From Candidatus Doudnabacteria bacterium (GTDB taxonomy: Bacteria; Patescibacteriota; Doudnabacteria; UBA920): a DNA stretch of 35,020 bases. Under the pieces are notes generated by a model. That model saw only the letters and a program-made list of their open reading frames with translations, searched no databases and was not told where the DNA came from. The position numbers and the translations under genes are program-made. The stretch's first letter is position 1, and the number at the start of each line of letters is the position of its first letter. The stretch lies in NCBI GenBank assembly GCA_016788665.1, contig JAEUSF010000003.1, forward strand, positions 1 through 35,020, in the 5' to 3' direction. Shown one piece after another: positions 23,157 to 29,369 of this stretch.

Positions 23157-23582
23157 TTAGCGTTTTGCTGCGACTTGGGAGCGCTGCAGATTTTGGTATA
23201 GCACCGACTTGTTCTGGTCGGCGCCTTCGGCCGTACCGGGTTGGTCCGGTTTGGCGACCAGCATGCACGCATCCATAATGTCGCGGTCGGATGCGTCGCT
23301 AAGGCGTTTGCGGGTGTCCTTTATGCATTCGGTAAACGCCTTGCTCTGGTCCTTTGCCGCCCTTCCAGAGCGGCGAATACGTTCGGCCTCGGGGTCGGCT
23401 GGTCGGCCGTAGCCGTACCCGTATCCGTAGTACCCCGCACCATAACCATATCCGCCACCATTGTAGCCGCAGTCGCCGAAGCGACCTTGGCAAGGTGGTA
23501 TGGGGCGCCGCAGTTGCGAGAGCGCATCGGGCGCTGCCGCAAAAAACAAAAAAACAACTAACAGTAGGCGTAGAGCCGGCAT
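23157..23582 (-). CDS. Secreted Gly/Tyr-rich small protein
   Basis: Protein of 141 aa, not recognised as a family. Residues 1-22 are a signal peptide (MPALRLLLVVFLFFAAA, likely cut after ALS). Residues of about 39-64 are a Gly/Tyr repeat (GYGYG type). Four Cys stand outside it (Cys31, Cys38 and two in the C-terminal helical part, TEC and DAC), which could form disulfides. I chose the ATG at 23582 because AAAGGAGG lies 8 nt upstream and the signal peptide then starts at residue 1; a longer frame to 23654 would run through leader hairpins. Base composition is much richer in GC than the rest of the window. It has a perfect-consensus promoter and a terminator. A surface or matrix role is a guess. 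Confidence 0.72.
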   Translation of the reverse strand: MPALRLLLVVFLFFAAAPDALSQLRRPIPPCQGRFGDCGYNGGGYGYGAGYYGYGYGYGRPADPEAERIRRSGRAAKDQSKAFTECIKDTRKRLSDASDRDIMDACMLVAKPDQPGTAEGADQNKSVLYQNLQRSQVAAKR

Positions 23583-23721
23583 GGCTCTTTGCCTCCTTTC
23601 TCCCAACAAAGACCGCCTTCGAATCGCGGTCCTCTTTGAGGTTTTGTTTACCAAGTTGTTGGCATATCAAAACCCCAAAGAGGACAAACTTCTCTATAAA
23701 AAATTGCCTCCTTATAACTAA
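23583..23721 (-). promoter_or_regulatory. Structured 5' leader of the secreted protein gene
   Basis: The predicted mRNA leader is about 139 nt. On the minus strand it holds a 12-bp stem (23630-23641 with 23673-23684) that is fully paired only if a G-U is allowed, which favours a role as minus-strand RNA. It also holds a 6-bp hairpin GACCGC/GCGGTC (23611-23616 with 23626-23631) followed by TTTGTT just before the ribosome binding site. The two stems share 2 nt. A second AAGGAGG near the 5' end (about 23707-23713) has no standard start codon close behind it. Confidence 0.5.
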
Positions 23722-23727
23722 ATATTG

Positions 23728-23756
23728 ATTATATCAAAAAAAGTTGTCTTTGTCAA
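23728..23756 (-). promoter_or_regulatory. Full-consensus promoter, minus strand
   Basis: TTGACA (23751-23756), 17-nt spacer, TATAAT (23728-23733): perfect hexamers at the optimal spacing. RNA would start near 23721. Confidence 0.88.
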
Positions 23757-23807
23757 TTATAATTGTTTTTTATATGGCTTAATTATAAGGATTTTTAGTA
23801 AAAAACA

Positions 23808-23836
23808 TTGACATAAGGCATAAAAAATGATATAAT
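23808..23836 (+). promoter_or_regulatory. Full-consensus promoter, leaderless S8 protease gene
   Basis: TTGACA (23808-23813), 17-nt spacer, TATAAT (23831-23836). The ATG at 23845 begins 8 nt after the -10 box, so the RNA should start within about 2 nt of the start codon. Confidence 0.88.
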
Positions 23837-23844
23837 TACTGGTC

Positions 23845-24918
23845 ATGATTAATAATCATCAAATTTTAAAGGTCTTAAAAACAGCCTTAGTTATAAGGCT
23901 GGTTTTGCTTTTGCTTAGTGGCAATGCATTGTTATTGCAAACAGCGCACGCCCAGGTTTTTGTGCCTGAGCAGCAGGTTATAGTTGCCGTTATAGATGAA
24001 GGTGTGGATTTTTCTCATCCTGTTTTGAAAAATAAAGCTTGGCAGAATTTGAAGGAAATTCCTGAAAATGGTTTAGATGATGACCGAAATGGATATATTG
24101 ACGACATAAATGGTTGGAATTTTTTGGACAAAAATAAAAATTTGAGCATTCAAGGCTCTCATGGAACTAAATTGGCCGGAATTATTGCCGGGGAAAAAAA
24201 CTCTAAAAATGGTTTTGAAGGTGTAAGTAGTGACGCGGTTATTATGTCCTTAATTGTTTGTAGGCAAAATTATGGTTGTGAGCAGAGTGGAATAATTCAG
24301 GCGATATACTACGCGGTTGACAATGGGGCCAGGGTAATTAATTTATCTTTGGGCGACACAAGTGGTTATAAAAAAGATTACGACCAGGCAATTTTATACG
24401 CTTATGAGAGAAATGTTGTAATAGTTGCTTCGTCAGGTAATTCTCCAGTTGGTTATAGTTTGGCGGAAGAACCAATGTCGCCAATTTGTAACGACAATGG
24501 AAAAAATATGGTTTTGGGTGTTGGTACGGTAGATGAAAAAGGGGTTAGGCCTTCGTGGGCAAATTTTGGCGGATGTATAGATATTAGCGCAAAAGGTACT
24601 AAGGTATTTGCGCCTGTTCCTAGACAGCATTCTGCTAGTCTGTATGAGGAAGTAGATGGAAATTCTTATGCTACTGCTTATGCTTCTGGCGTGGTTGCTG
24701 CTTTGGTAAAAAAGGAGCCGAAGCTCCTGGCCAGTCAGGTTATAAGTCGTTTGCATACTAACGCAACAGGAAAAAATTTTACAGTTAGCCTGAGCCGGAC
24801 TTTGAGTGACCAGTATGCTATTGAACGAGCCGTTAAGCCACAGGTTAAAGTTATTCCAGGTACTACTAAACCAAAAATACTGGCACAAAATAAAGCAATA
24901 AAATTGGTAATAAGATAA
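23845..24918 (+). CDS. Secreted S8 subtilisin-like serine protease
   Basis: Exported endopeptidase of 357 aa. The signal peptide spans residues 1-36 with an AHA-QV cut. The catalytic triad is visible: Asp51 in VAVIDEGVDFSHP, His106 in GSHGTKLAG and Ser274 in DGNSYATAYASG. The Ser motif differs from the usual GTSMA-type block. Asn199 in VASSGN is the oxyanion residue. There is no long propeptide and no cell-wall sorting signal. The gene has its own consensus promoter, no leader, and a terminator that overlaps its stop codon, so it is monocistronic. Confidence 0.9.
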   Translation: MINNHQILKVLKTALVIRLVLLLLSGNALLLQTAHAQVFVPEQQVIVAVIDEGVDFSHPVLKNKAWQNLKEIPENGLDDDRNGYIDDINGWNFLDKNKNLSIQGSHGTKLAGIIAGEKNSKNGFEGVSSDAVIMSLIVCRQNYGCEQSGIIQAIYYAVDNGARVINLSLGDTSGYKKDYDQAILYAYERNVVIVASSGNSPVGYSLAEEPMSPICNDNGKNMVLGVGTVDEKGVRPSWANFGGCIDISAKGTKVFAPVPRQHSASLYEEVDGNSYATAYASGVVAALVKKEPKLLASQVISRLHTNATGKNFTVSLSRTLSDQYAIERAVKPQVKVIPGTTKPKILAQNKAIKLVIR

Positions 24919-24948
24919 ACCGCACAAAAAAGTGCGGTTTATTGTTAC
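24916..24948 (+). terminator. Terminator of the S8 protease gene
   Basis: TAAACCGCAC pairs with GTGCGGTTTA (24916-24925 with 24932-24941) around a 6-nt A loop, followed by TTGTT. The stem begins in the stop codon. Confidence 0.8.
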
Positions 24949-24966
24949 CTTTTTAAAAAAATGACG

Positions 24967-25052
24967 TATAATGAATATATAAAAGAAAAGCTTAAAGTGC
25001 TTTTGTATTTTAAGCCTAACTAATTAAAAGGTTATGGACTAAGTTCCATAAC
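24967..25052 (+). promoter_or_regulatory. -10 box and leader hairpin for SIMPL gene
   Basis: TATAAT lies at 24967-24972 with only a weak -35 region. The leader of about 85 nt holds a perfect 8-bp hairpin GTTATGGA/TCCATAAC (25031-25038 with 25045-25052) 12 nt before the ATG, close enough to affect ribosome access. Confidence 0.5.
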
Positions 25053-25064
25053 ATTAGGAAAAAT

Positions 25065-25826
25065 ATGCAAACATTGCCAAAGTGGCTGGTGGTAGGTTTA
25101 GGGGGCTTGCTTATAGCCTTCGTTGCTTTGTCTGTCGCCGACAAAGCTAAACAAATTAGCGACGATTATGGAAACAAAAATCCACAAAATACTATGACTG
25201 TTTCGGCCGAGGGTAAGGTAAAAGCTGTACCCGATATGGCTACGGTAACTTTGGGTGTTGTGTCTCAAGGATCTAGCGCTGCCGATGTGCAAAGTCAGAA
25301 CAGTCAAAAAATAAATAAAATAGTGGAATTTATAAAACAGCAAGGTGTAAACAAGGATGATGTTTCTACTTCCCAGTTCAATGTGTATCCCCGTTATGAT
25401 TATGCAAAGGGAACCGAGATTACCGGTTATGAAGCCCGTCAGACAATTACTGTGAAAGTAAAAGGTGTAGACGAATCTACGGATTCTTTGGGTAAAATTT
25501 TGTCCGGCGCGGCTAGTAACGGAGCAAATGAAGTTAATGGAGTTAACTTAAGTTTTGAAGACGCAGATAATTTAAGACAAGAAGCAAGACAACTCGCTAT
25601 AGAAAAGGCAAAGTTAAAGGCTGAAGAATTGGCAAAAACCGCAGGTATTAGACTAGGAAAGGTTATAAGCGTATCTGAGGATCCTGCTGGATACAACATG
25701 CCTTATTATGCAGATGGTTTTGGTGGGGGAGCCGGAGTAATGATGGAAAAAGCAGCTTCTCCAAATATTGAACCTGGTAGTCAAGATGTGGTTGCACAAA
25801 TGAATGTAGTATTTGAAGTTAAATAA
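25065..25826 (+). CDS. SIMPL domain (DUF541) protein, membrane-anchored
   Basis: A 253-aa protein with one N-terminal helix (residues of about 6-24) that works as anchor or signal. The SIMPL/DUF541 domain covers about 42-253: MTVSAEGKVKAVPDMATVTLGV at the start, then TSQFNVYPRYDY, YEARQTITVKVKGVD and ARQLAIEKAKLKAEELAKTAG, all typical. Family members (for example the BP26/YggE group) are periplasmic or surface proteins linked to stress, with no enzyme activity shown to my knowledge. It has its own -10 box, a hairpin leader and a terminator. Confidence 0.88.
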   Translation: MQTLPKWLVVGLGGLLIAFVALSVADKAKQISDDYGNKNPQNTMTVSAEGKVKAVPDMATVTLGVVSQGSSAADVQSQNSQKINKIVEFIKQQGVNKDDVSTSQFNVYPRYDYAKGTEITGYEARQTITVKVKGVDESTDSLGKILSGAASNGANEVNGVNLSFEDADNLRQEARQLAIEKAKLKAEELAKTAGIRLGKVISVSEDPAGYNMPYYADGFGGGAGVMMEKAASPNIEPGSQDVVAQMNVVFEVK

Positions 25827-25854
25827 TTCGTTAAGTTTACAGAACGAATATAAC

Positions 25855-25884
25855 AAAGACCCTGTTCTAGAGCAGGGTCTTTTG
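25855..25884 (+). terminator. Terminator of the SIMPL gene
   Basis: AAAGACCCTG pairs with CAGGGTCTTT (10 bp) around an 8-nt loop, then TTTG. Confidence 0.88.
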
Positions 25885-25913
25885 TATATAAAAAATCTTT
25901 GGCGGAGAGGTTT

Positions 25914-26063
25914 GTGAGACTACCACTAGTAGCAGCAATAGTTATGATGTTTATGGTTGTTATGCAGCAGGTAAATTTTTAGAAATTGGTTCTTCCCGAA
26001 AAACCAAAAAAAATTCCAACAGATTGGTCAGTATTTGATATACTAAAAAAAACTAAGATTTAA
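25914..26063 (+). pseudogene. Tiny ORF with in-frame TAG
   Basis: A GTG start behind GGAGAGG encodes a hydrophobic peptide of 22 aa (RLPLVAAIVMMFMVVMQQV...) up to TAG at 25980-25982. The same frame then continues with 26 codons (LPEKPKKIPTDWSVFDIL...) to TAA at 26061. Together they would form a 49-aa single-span membrane protein with a proline/lysine-rich tail. A terminator follows 6 nt after the TAA, supporting a real gene limit. It may be a gene broken by a point mutation, or a 22-aa peptide followed by an untranslated remnant. It matches nothing I know. Confidence 0.4.
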
Positions 26064-26068
26064 TAAAT

Positions 26069-26102
26069 AAAAAAACCTTCGAAGTACTTCAAAGGTTTTT
26101 TT
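26069..26102. terminator. Bidirectional terminator shared with rnpB
   Basis: AAAAAAACCTT...GAAG pairs with CTTC...AAGGTTTTTTT with one mismatch. It has A-run and T-run on both sides. On the minus strand it follows the 3' end of rnpB by 2 nt. Confidence 0.88.
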
Positions 26103-26104
26103 AT

Positions 26105-26760
26105 GCTTTAAACAAACTCATAAGCCGAATTCTGTTTTATCTGTCGTTTTAGGCGACAGTAATAATCATCTATCTGCCCATAACATTGCTGTTATGGGTC
26201 AAGCAGCCTACCAAACTTGGCCTTGCACCCGGGTAAGGATTTAGCCGTTTCACCTTTAGTGTTACCACTAAAGCTCGCCCCAAGCCAGTTAGCCGCTTTT
26301 TGGCGGTTTTCCGGTATAGGGCGTCCCAATTCTTTCGCATTGGGACGTCTCTGTTCGCACCTCGAAGGTTACCCAAGGCGGGCGTTACCCGCTACCTGTA
26401 AGATTATAAGCTCTTAAGAGGCTTACAAAAATAGGTGTTCGGACTTTCCTCTCCGCTCTTTGGACTGTATTAAAGACAATTTGCAATCCGTCTTTTAAGA
26501 TGTCCCCATGACTGCCAAATTGCTTAAGCTTTTTCTCACGGACTAGAGCATCTTTTTTGCTGGCATATGCCTCGTAGTATACAACTTTAAAAGGGCAATA
26601 TGCTTTTGTTGCTATTTCTTTATCAGCATTATGTTGGCTAAACCTTAATCTTAAGTCTGCGGTTTGACCAATGTAAATATAGTTATAATTTATGCTTTTA
26701 TTACATAAACATAATGCATACAATCCAAAGGGCGGAGCGATTATTCGGTTTGTTTAAAGC
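26105..26760 (-). ncRNA. rnpB: RNase P RNA with a 249-nt insert in P3
   Basis: Catalytic RNA that matures tRNA 5' ends. Class A landmarks read in order on the minus strand: GAGGAAAGUCCG, GUAGCGGGUAACGCCCG, GGUGCGAACAGAGA, GGUGAAACGG, GUGCAAGGCCAAG, GGUAGGCUGCUUGA and UUCGGCUUAU. P4 can form between AAGUCCGAA and UUCGGCUU. The ends are fixed by P1, a perfect 13-bp helix (26748-26760 with 26105-26117). P2 is 7 bp (26739-26745 with 26161-26167). P3 is split: 26719-26737 pairs with 26451-26469 over 19 positions with one mismatch and one wobble, and its loop is 26470-26718. That loop encodes a GIY-YIG nuclease. Without it the RNA would be about 407 nt, a usual size. A promoter starts at P1 and a terminator follows. 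Confidence 0.93.
26385..26723 (-). CDS. GIY-YIG nuclease ORF inside rnpB
   Basis: Small URI/UPF0213-like GIY-YIG domain. The first motif is degenerate (LYALCL), followed by YIYIGQTADLRLRFSQHN (YIG, catalytic Arg and His region), CPFKVVYYEAY, and SKKDALVREKKLKQFG with the usual Glu. This domain fills residues of about 1-85 and coincides with the P3 loop of RNase P RNA. The frame then runs on into the RNA core, so the last 28 or so residues (from VQRAERKV) are encoded by rnpB helices and are not family-like. The start is uncertain: a TTG at 26723 lies within P3 with no Shine-Dalgarno, and no ATG is available. It has no promoter of its own. Whether it is translated is unknown; the intact motifs argue for recent function. 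Confidence 0.75.
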   Translation of the reverse strand: MYALCLCNKSINYNYIYIGQTADLRLRFSQHNADKEIATKAYCPFKVVYYEAYASKKDALVREKKLKQFGSHGDILKDGLQIVFNTVQRAERKVRTPIFVSLLRAYNLTGSG

Positions 26761-26766
26761 TTTTGG

Positions 26767-26795
26767 ATATTAACAAAAATGCTTGTTTTTGTCAA
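26767..26795 (-). promoter_or_regulatory. Promoter of rnpB
   Basis: On the minus strand TTGACA (26790-26795), 17-nt spacer, TAATAT (26767-26772). Predicted RNA start at 26760, exactly the first base of P1. It overlaps the divergent promoter of the sugar-transferase gene. Confidence 0.85.
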
Positions 26796-26811
26796 GCAAA
26801 AATGGTATAAT
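26783..26811 (+). promoter_or_regulatory. Promoter of the second glycan cluster
   Basis: TTGTTT (26783-26788), 17-nt spacer, TATAAT (26806-26811), about 29 nt before the ATG at 26841. The -35 region lies beside that of the rnpB promoter, so the two may interfere. Confidence 0.75.
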
Positions 26812-26840
26812 TTTAAAACTAGTTTAAAGATTTATTGTAT

Positions 26841-28277
26841 ATGAAGCGAAGCGAATTGCTTTTTAATACGCTGGCTATTCCAATGGACGCGGCCATGCTT
26901 TTGTTAGCAGGGGTGGCGTCTTTTTATTTACGTATAAACGGCACAGAATTTGTGGGGCCGGTTATTTTTAATTTGAAGCTCGAGGATTTTTTGAAAGTAA
27001 TAACTCAATTTTTGCCGTTTTTGCTTTTAATTTTCGCAATTCTAGGACTATATAATTTGAGGGGGGTAAGGAAATTATGGTGGGAGTTTGGTCGGATTTT
27101 GGTTGGAGTTTCTTTGTGTTTGCTTTTGGTAGTAATATTATTCTTTTTTGACACGACACTTTTTCCTTCCAGATTTATAATTCTGGCTACATGGGGCTTG
27201 GGTATATTTTTTACTTTTTTTGGACGAGTCCTTTTAAGGTTTGCTCAAACGATTTTATTTAGAAGGGGTATAGGTTTGCATAAGTTGGTTGTTATAAAAG
27301 GCGACGCTAAGGAAACTTTGGTGCTTGAGCAAGTTTATAGAAATAAAAGTCATGGTTATAAAGTTGTTGCCGAGCTTGGGTTTTCTAAAGATGCTATAAA
27401 TATGCTTGAGAGTTTGTATCAAAACGGTGAGATTGACGAAATATTGCAGGCTGATTCTGCCTTGGGTGAAGAGGTAAATTTGCAGTTAGTGCAGTTTGCA
27501 AGGAATAAGGGTTTGCAGTTTAGTTTTGTTCCTAACTTGTTTGAGGTACAAAGAAATCAGGTTGAACTTTTTAGTCTGCAGGGCGTTCCTGTTATTGCGC
27601 TTAAAAATACCCCGCTCGATGGTTGGGGCAGGGTTATTAAGCGCTTGGCAGATATTACAGCGTCTTTGATTTGTCTGTTGCTAACAGGGCCGTTGTTTAT
27701 TTTGATTTCCTTGGCTATTAAGCTGGATAGCAGGGGTAAGGTCATTTATTCTGCTCCTAGAGGTGGGCGAGGTAAAGATTTTAAGTTTTATAAATTTAGG
27801 ACAATGTACCAACATCTTTCGGTTGGTGAAGCCTATGGCGGGGAAGAGGCTGAAAAAGTTAGGCAGCAGCTGTGGGAAAAAAATGACAGGGGAGGCAAAG
27901 ATGGGCCTTTTTTAAAAATCAAGCACGACCCTCGTGTTACGAGAGTGGGCAGGTTTTTGAGACGTACTAAGCTCGACGAGATTCCTCAGTTTTGGAATGT
28001 GTTAAAAGGTGATATGAGTATGGTCGGTCCTCGTGCCCATGTTTTAGACGAAGTGGAGAGGTACAGGAATAGGTATCGCCGGATGTTCAGTATAAAACCT
28101 GGAATTTTTGGTATGTCTCAAATCGCACAGGTTTCTTTCCCTGACCTTCCTTTTGAGGAGGAAATTAAACTGAACACTTATTATATTGAAAATTGGTCGT
28201 TGTGGCTTGATGTTAAGGTGTTAGCTAAGAGTTTTTGGATTCTATTTTTTGCCAAGAAGGTAAATGAAGACTATTAA
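26841..28277 (+). CDS. Polyprenyl-phosphate sugar-1-phosphate transferase
   Basis: Starts lipid-linked glycan synthesis by moving a sugar-1-phosphate onto undecaprenyl phosphate (WbaP/EpsE-like PNPT family). Four to five N-terminal helices (residues of about 10-150) precede a CoA-binding-like domain (about 150-245). A further helix (ITASLICLLLTGPLFILISL) leads into the catalytic bacterial sugar transferase domain: AIKLDSRGKVIYSAPRGG, FKFYKFRTMY, RRTKLDEIPQFWNVLKGDMS and MVGPRAH. The length of 479 aa is normal. I chose ATG 26841 over TTG 26835. It heads an operon of GT4 genes. The sugar is unknown. Confidence 0.92.
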   Translation: MKRSELLFNTLAIPMDAAMLLLAGVASFYLRINGTEFVGPVIFNLKLEDFLKVITQFLPFLLLIFAILGLYNLRGVRKLWWEFGRILVGVSLCLLLVVILFFFDTTLFPSRFIILATWGLGIFFTFFGRVLLRFAQTILFRRGIGLHKLVVIKGDAKETLVLEQVYRNKSHGYKVVAELGFSKDAINMLESLYQNGEIDEILQADSALGEEVNLQLVQFARNKGLQFSFVPNLFEVQRNQVELFSLQGVPVIALKNTPLDGWGRVIKRLADITASLICLLLTGPLFILISLAIKLDSRGKVIYSAPRGGRGKDFKFYKFRTMYQHLSVGEAYGGEEAEKVRQQLWEKNDRGGKDGPFLKIKHDPRVTRVGRFLRRTKLDEIPQFWNVLKGDMSMVGPRAHVLDEVERYRNRYRRMFSIKPGIFGMSQIAQVSFPDLPFEEEIKLNTYYIENWSLWLDVKVLAKSFWILFFAKKVNEDY

Positions 28278-28286
28278 GCCACAAGA

Positions 28287-29369
28287 ATGAAGATTGCTTT
28301 AGTACATGACAGTTTTACTCAAATGGGTGGTGCGGAAAGAGTTGTGCAGGATCTGCATGATATTTTTCCAAGCGCTCCGGTTTTTACCTTGGTTTTCGAC
28401 CCCAAGTTTAAAGAAATATATAATGGTTGGGATATTCGAACTTCGCCTTTACAGGCTTTATACTTGGCAATTGGTAAGCTAAAATTTTTGCTACCCTTAA
28501 TTCCTTGGGCGGTAGAGCAGTTAGATTTGAGCGGTTATGATATTGTCATTTCTTCCAGCTCGGGTTTTGTAAAAAATATTCAAGTCCCCAAGAGCGTTAT
28601 TCATATATGTTATTGCCATACGCCACCTAGATTTGTTTGGACTGATGCTGAGTATGTTAAACAGGAGACCTCTTGGTTTTTTAGGCCGCTTGTAAAATGG
28701 TTTTTAAAATACTATAAAAAATGGGACGAAAAGGCTTCAAAACGGGTTAGTTATTTCATTGCAAATTCCAATGAGGTAAAAAAACGAATTTACGATATAT
28801 ACAACAGGGACAGTTTGGTTATTTATCCGGGTATTAGTGATTTTTGGAAACCTGTTAAATTGAAGAGTAATTATTTTTTACTCGCCGGCCGACTTCAGGC
28901 GCATAAGAAAAATGAACTCATTGTTAAAATATTTAACGAGCTTGGGTTGCCCCTGCACGTGGTGGGTAGTGGGAGGCAGGAGAGTTATTTAAAATCAATT
29001 GCTTCAGGGAATATAAAATTTTTTGGGAGAGTTTCTGACGAGGTTTTAAGAGAACAGTATAGTGGTGCCTTGGCTTATATTTTTCCTCAAATAGAAGATT
29101 TCGGTTTAATGCCTTTAGAAGCATCTGCTTGTGGTACCGCGACTTTAGCTTACAAATTCGGTGGCGCTTTGGAGACGGTGGTATCGGGAGCAACGGGTGA
29201 TTTTTTTAGCTCATATAATTCAGACGAAATTAAAAGTTTAATTTTAAACTGGGACAAAAATAAGTTCAGACAAGAGGTGCTACAGAATCACGCTCGCAAG
29301 TTTAGTAAAGAGGTGTTTCAAAAGCAGGTGAAAGAATTTGTTCTATCAAAACTCTCTAACTCTCAATGA
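28287..29369 (+). CDS. Glycosyltransferase family 4 protein (WbaZ-like)
   Basis: GT-B enzyme of 360 aa. Its N-terminus (IALVHDSFTQMGGAERVVQDL) and the YCHTPPRFVW motif near residue 111 match the WbaZ-like mannosyltransferase branch. The C-domain has LLAGRLQAHKKNELIV and the donor-binding E(x7)E block EDFGLMPLEASACG. It starts 9 nt after the sugar-transferase gene and overlaps the next gene by 4 nt (ATGA), so translation is coupled. It probably adds one of the first sugars to the lipid carrier. Confidence 0.88.
   Translation: MKIALVHDSFTQMGGAERVVQDLHDIFPSAPVFTLVFDPKFKEIYNGWDIRTSPLQALYLAIGKLKFLLPLIPWAVEQLDLSGYDIVISSSSGFVKNIQVPKSVIHICYCHTPPRFVWTDAEYVKQETSWFFRPLVKWFLKYYKKWDEKASKRVSYFIANSNEVKKRIYDIYNRDSLVIYPGISDFWKPVKLKSNYFLLAGRLQAHKKNELIVKIFNELGLPLHVVGSGRQESYLKSIASGNIKFFGRVSDEVLREQYSGALAYIFPQIEDFGLMPLEASACGTATLAYKFGGALETVVSGATGDFFSSYNSDEIKSLILNWDKNKFRQEVLQNHARKFSKEVFQKQVKEFVLSKLSNSQ

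Noticed and set aside
23209-23728. Several overlapping plus-strand and minus-strand frames in the GC-rich island
   Set aside because: They are shadows of the Gly/Tyr-rich gene and its leader; only the minus-strand frame from 23582 has a signal peptide, Shine-Dalgarno, promoter and terminator.
25980-25982. Recoding of TAG (or of TGA, as in some CPR lineages)
   Set aside because: TAG, TGA and TAA each end long conserved genes here (for example TGA at 7599 and 33607, TAG in the DUF559 gene), so no genetic code change is supported.
26170-26417. Frames on both strands within rnpB
   Set aside because: They lie in conserved RNase P RNA core and match no protein family; they are by-products of a GC-richer structured RNA.
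26470-26718. Group I or group II intron in rnpB
   Set aside because: The 249-nt insert is entirely coding, leaving no ribozyme core, and P3 pairs directly around it.
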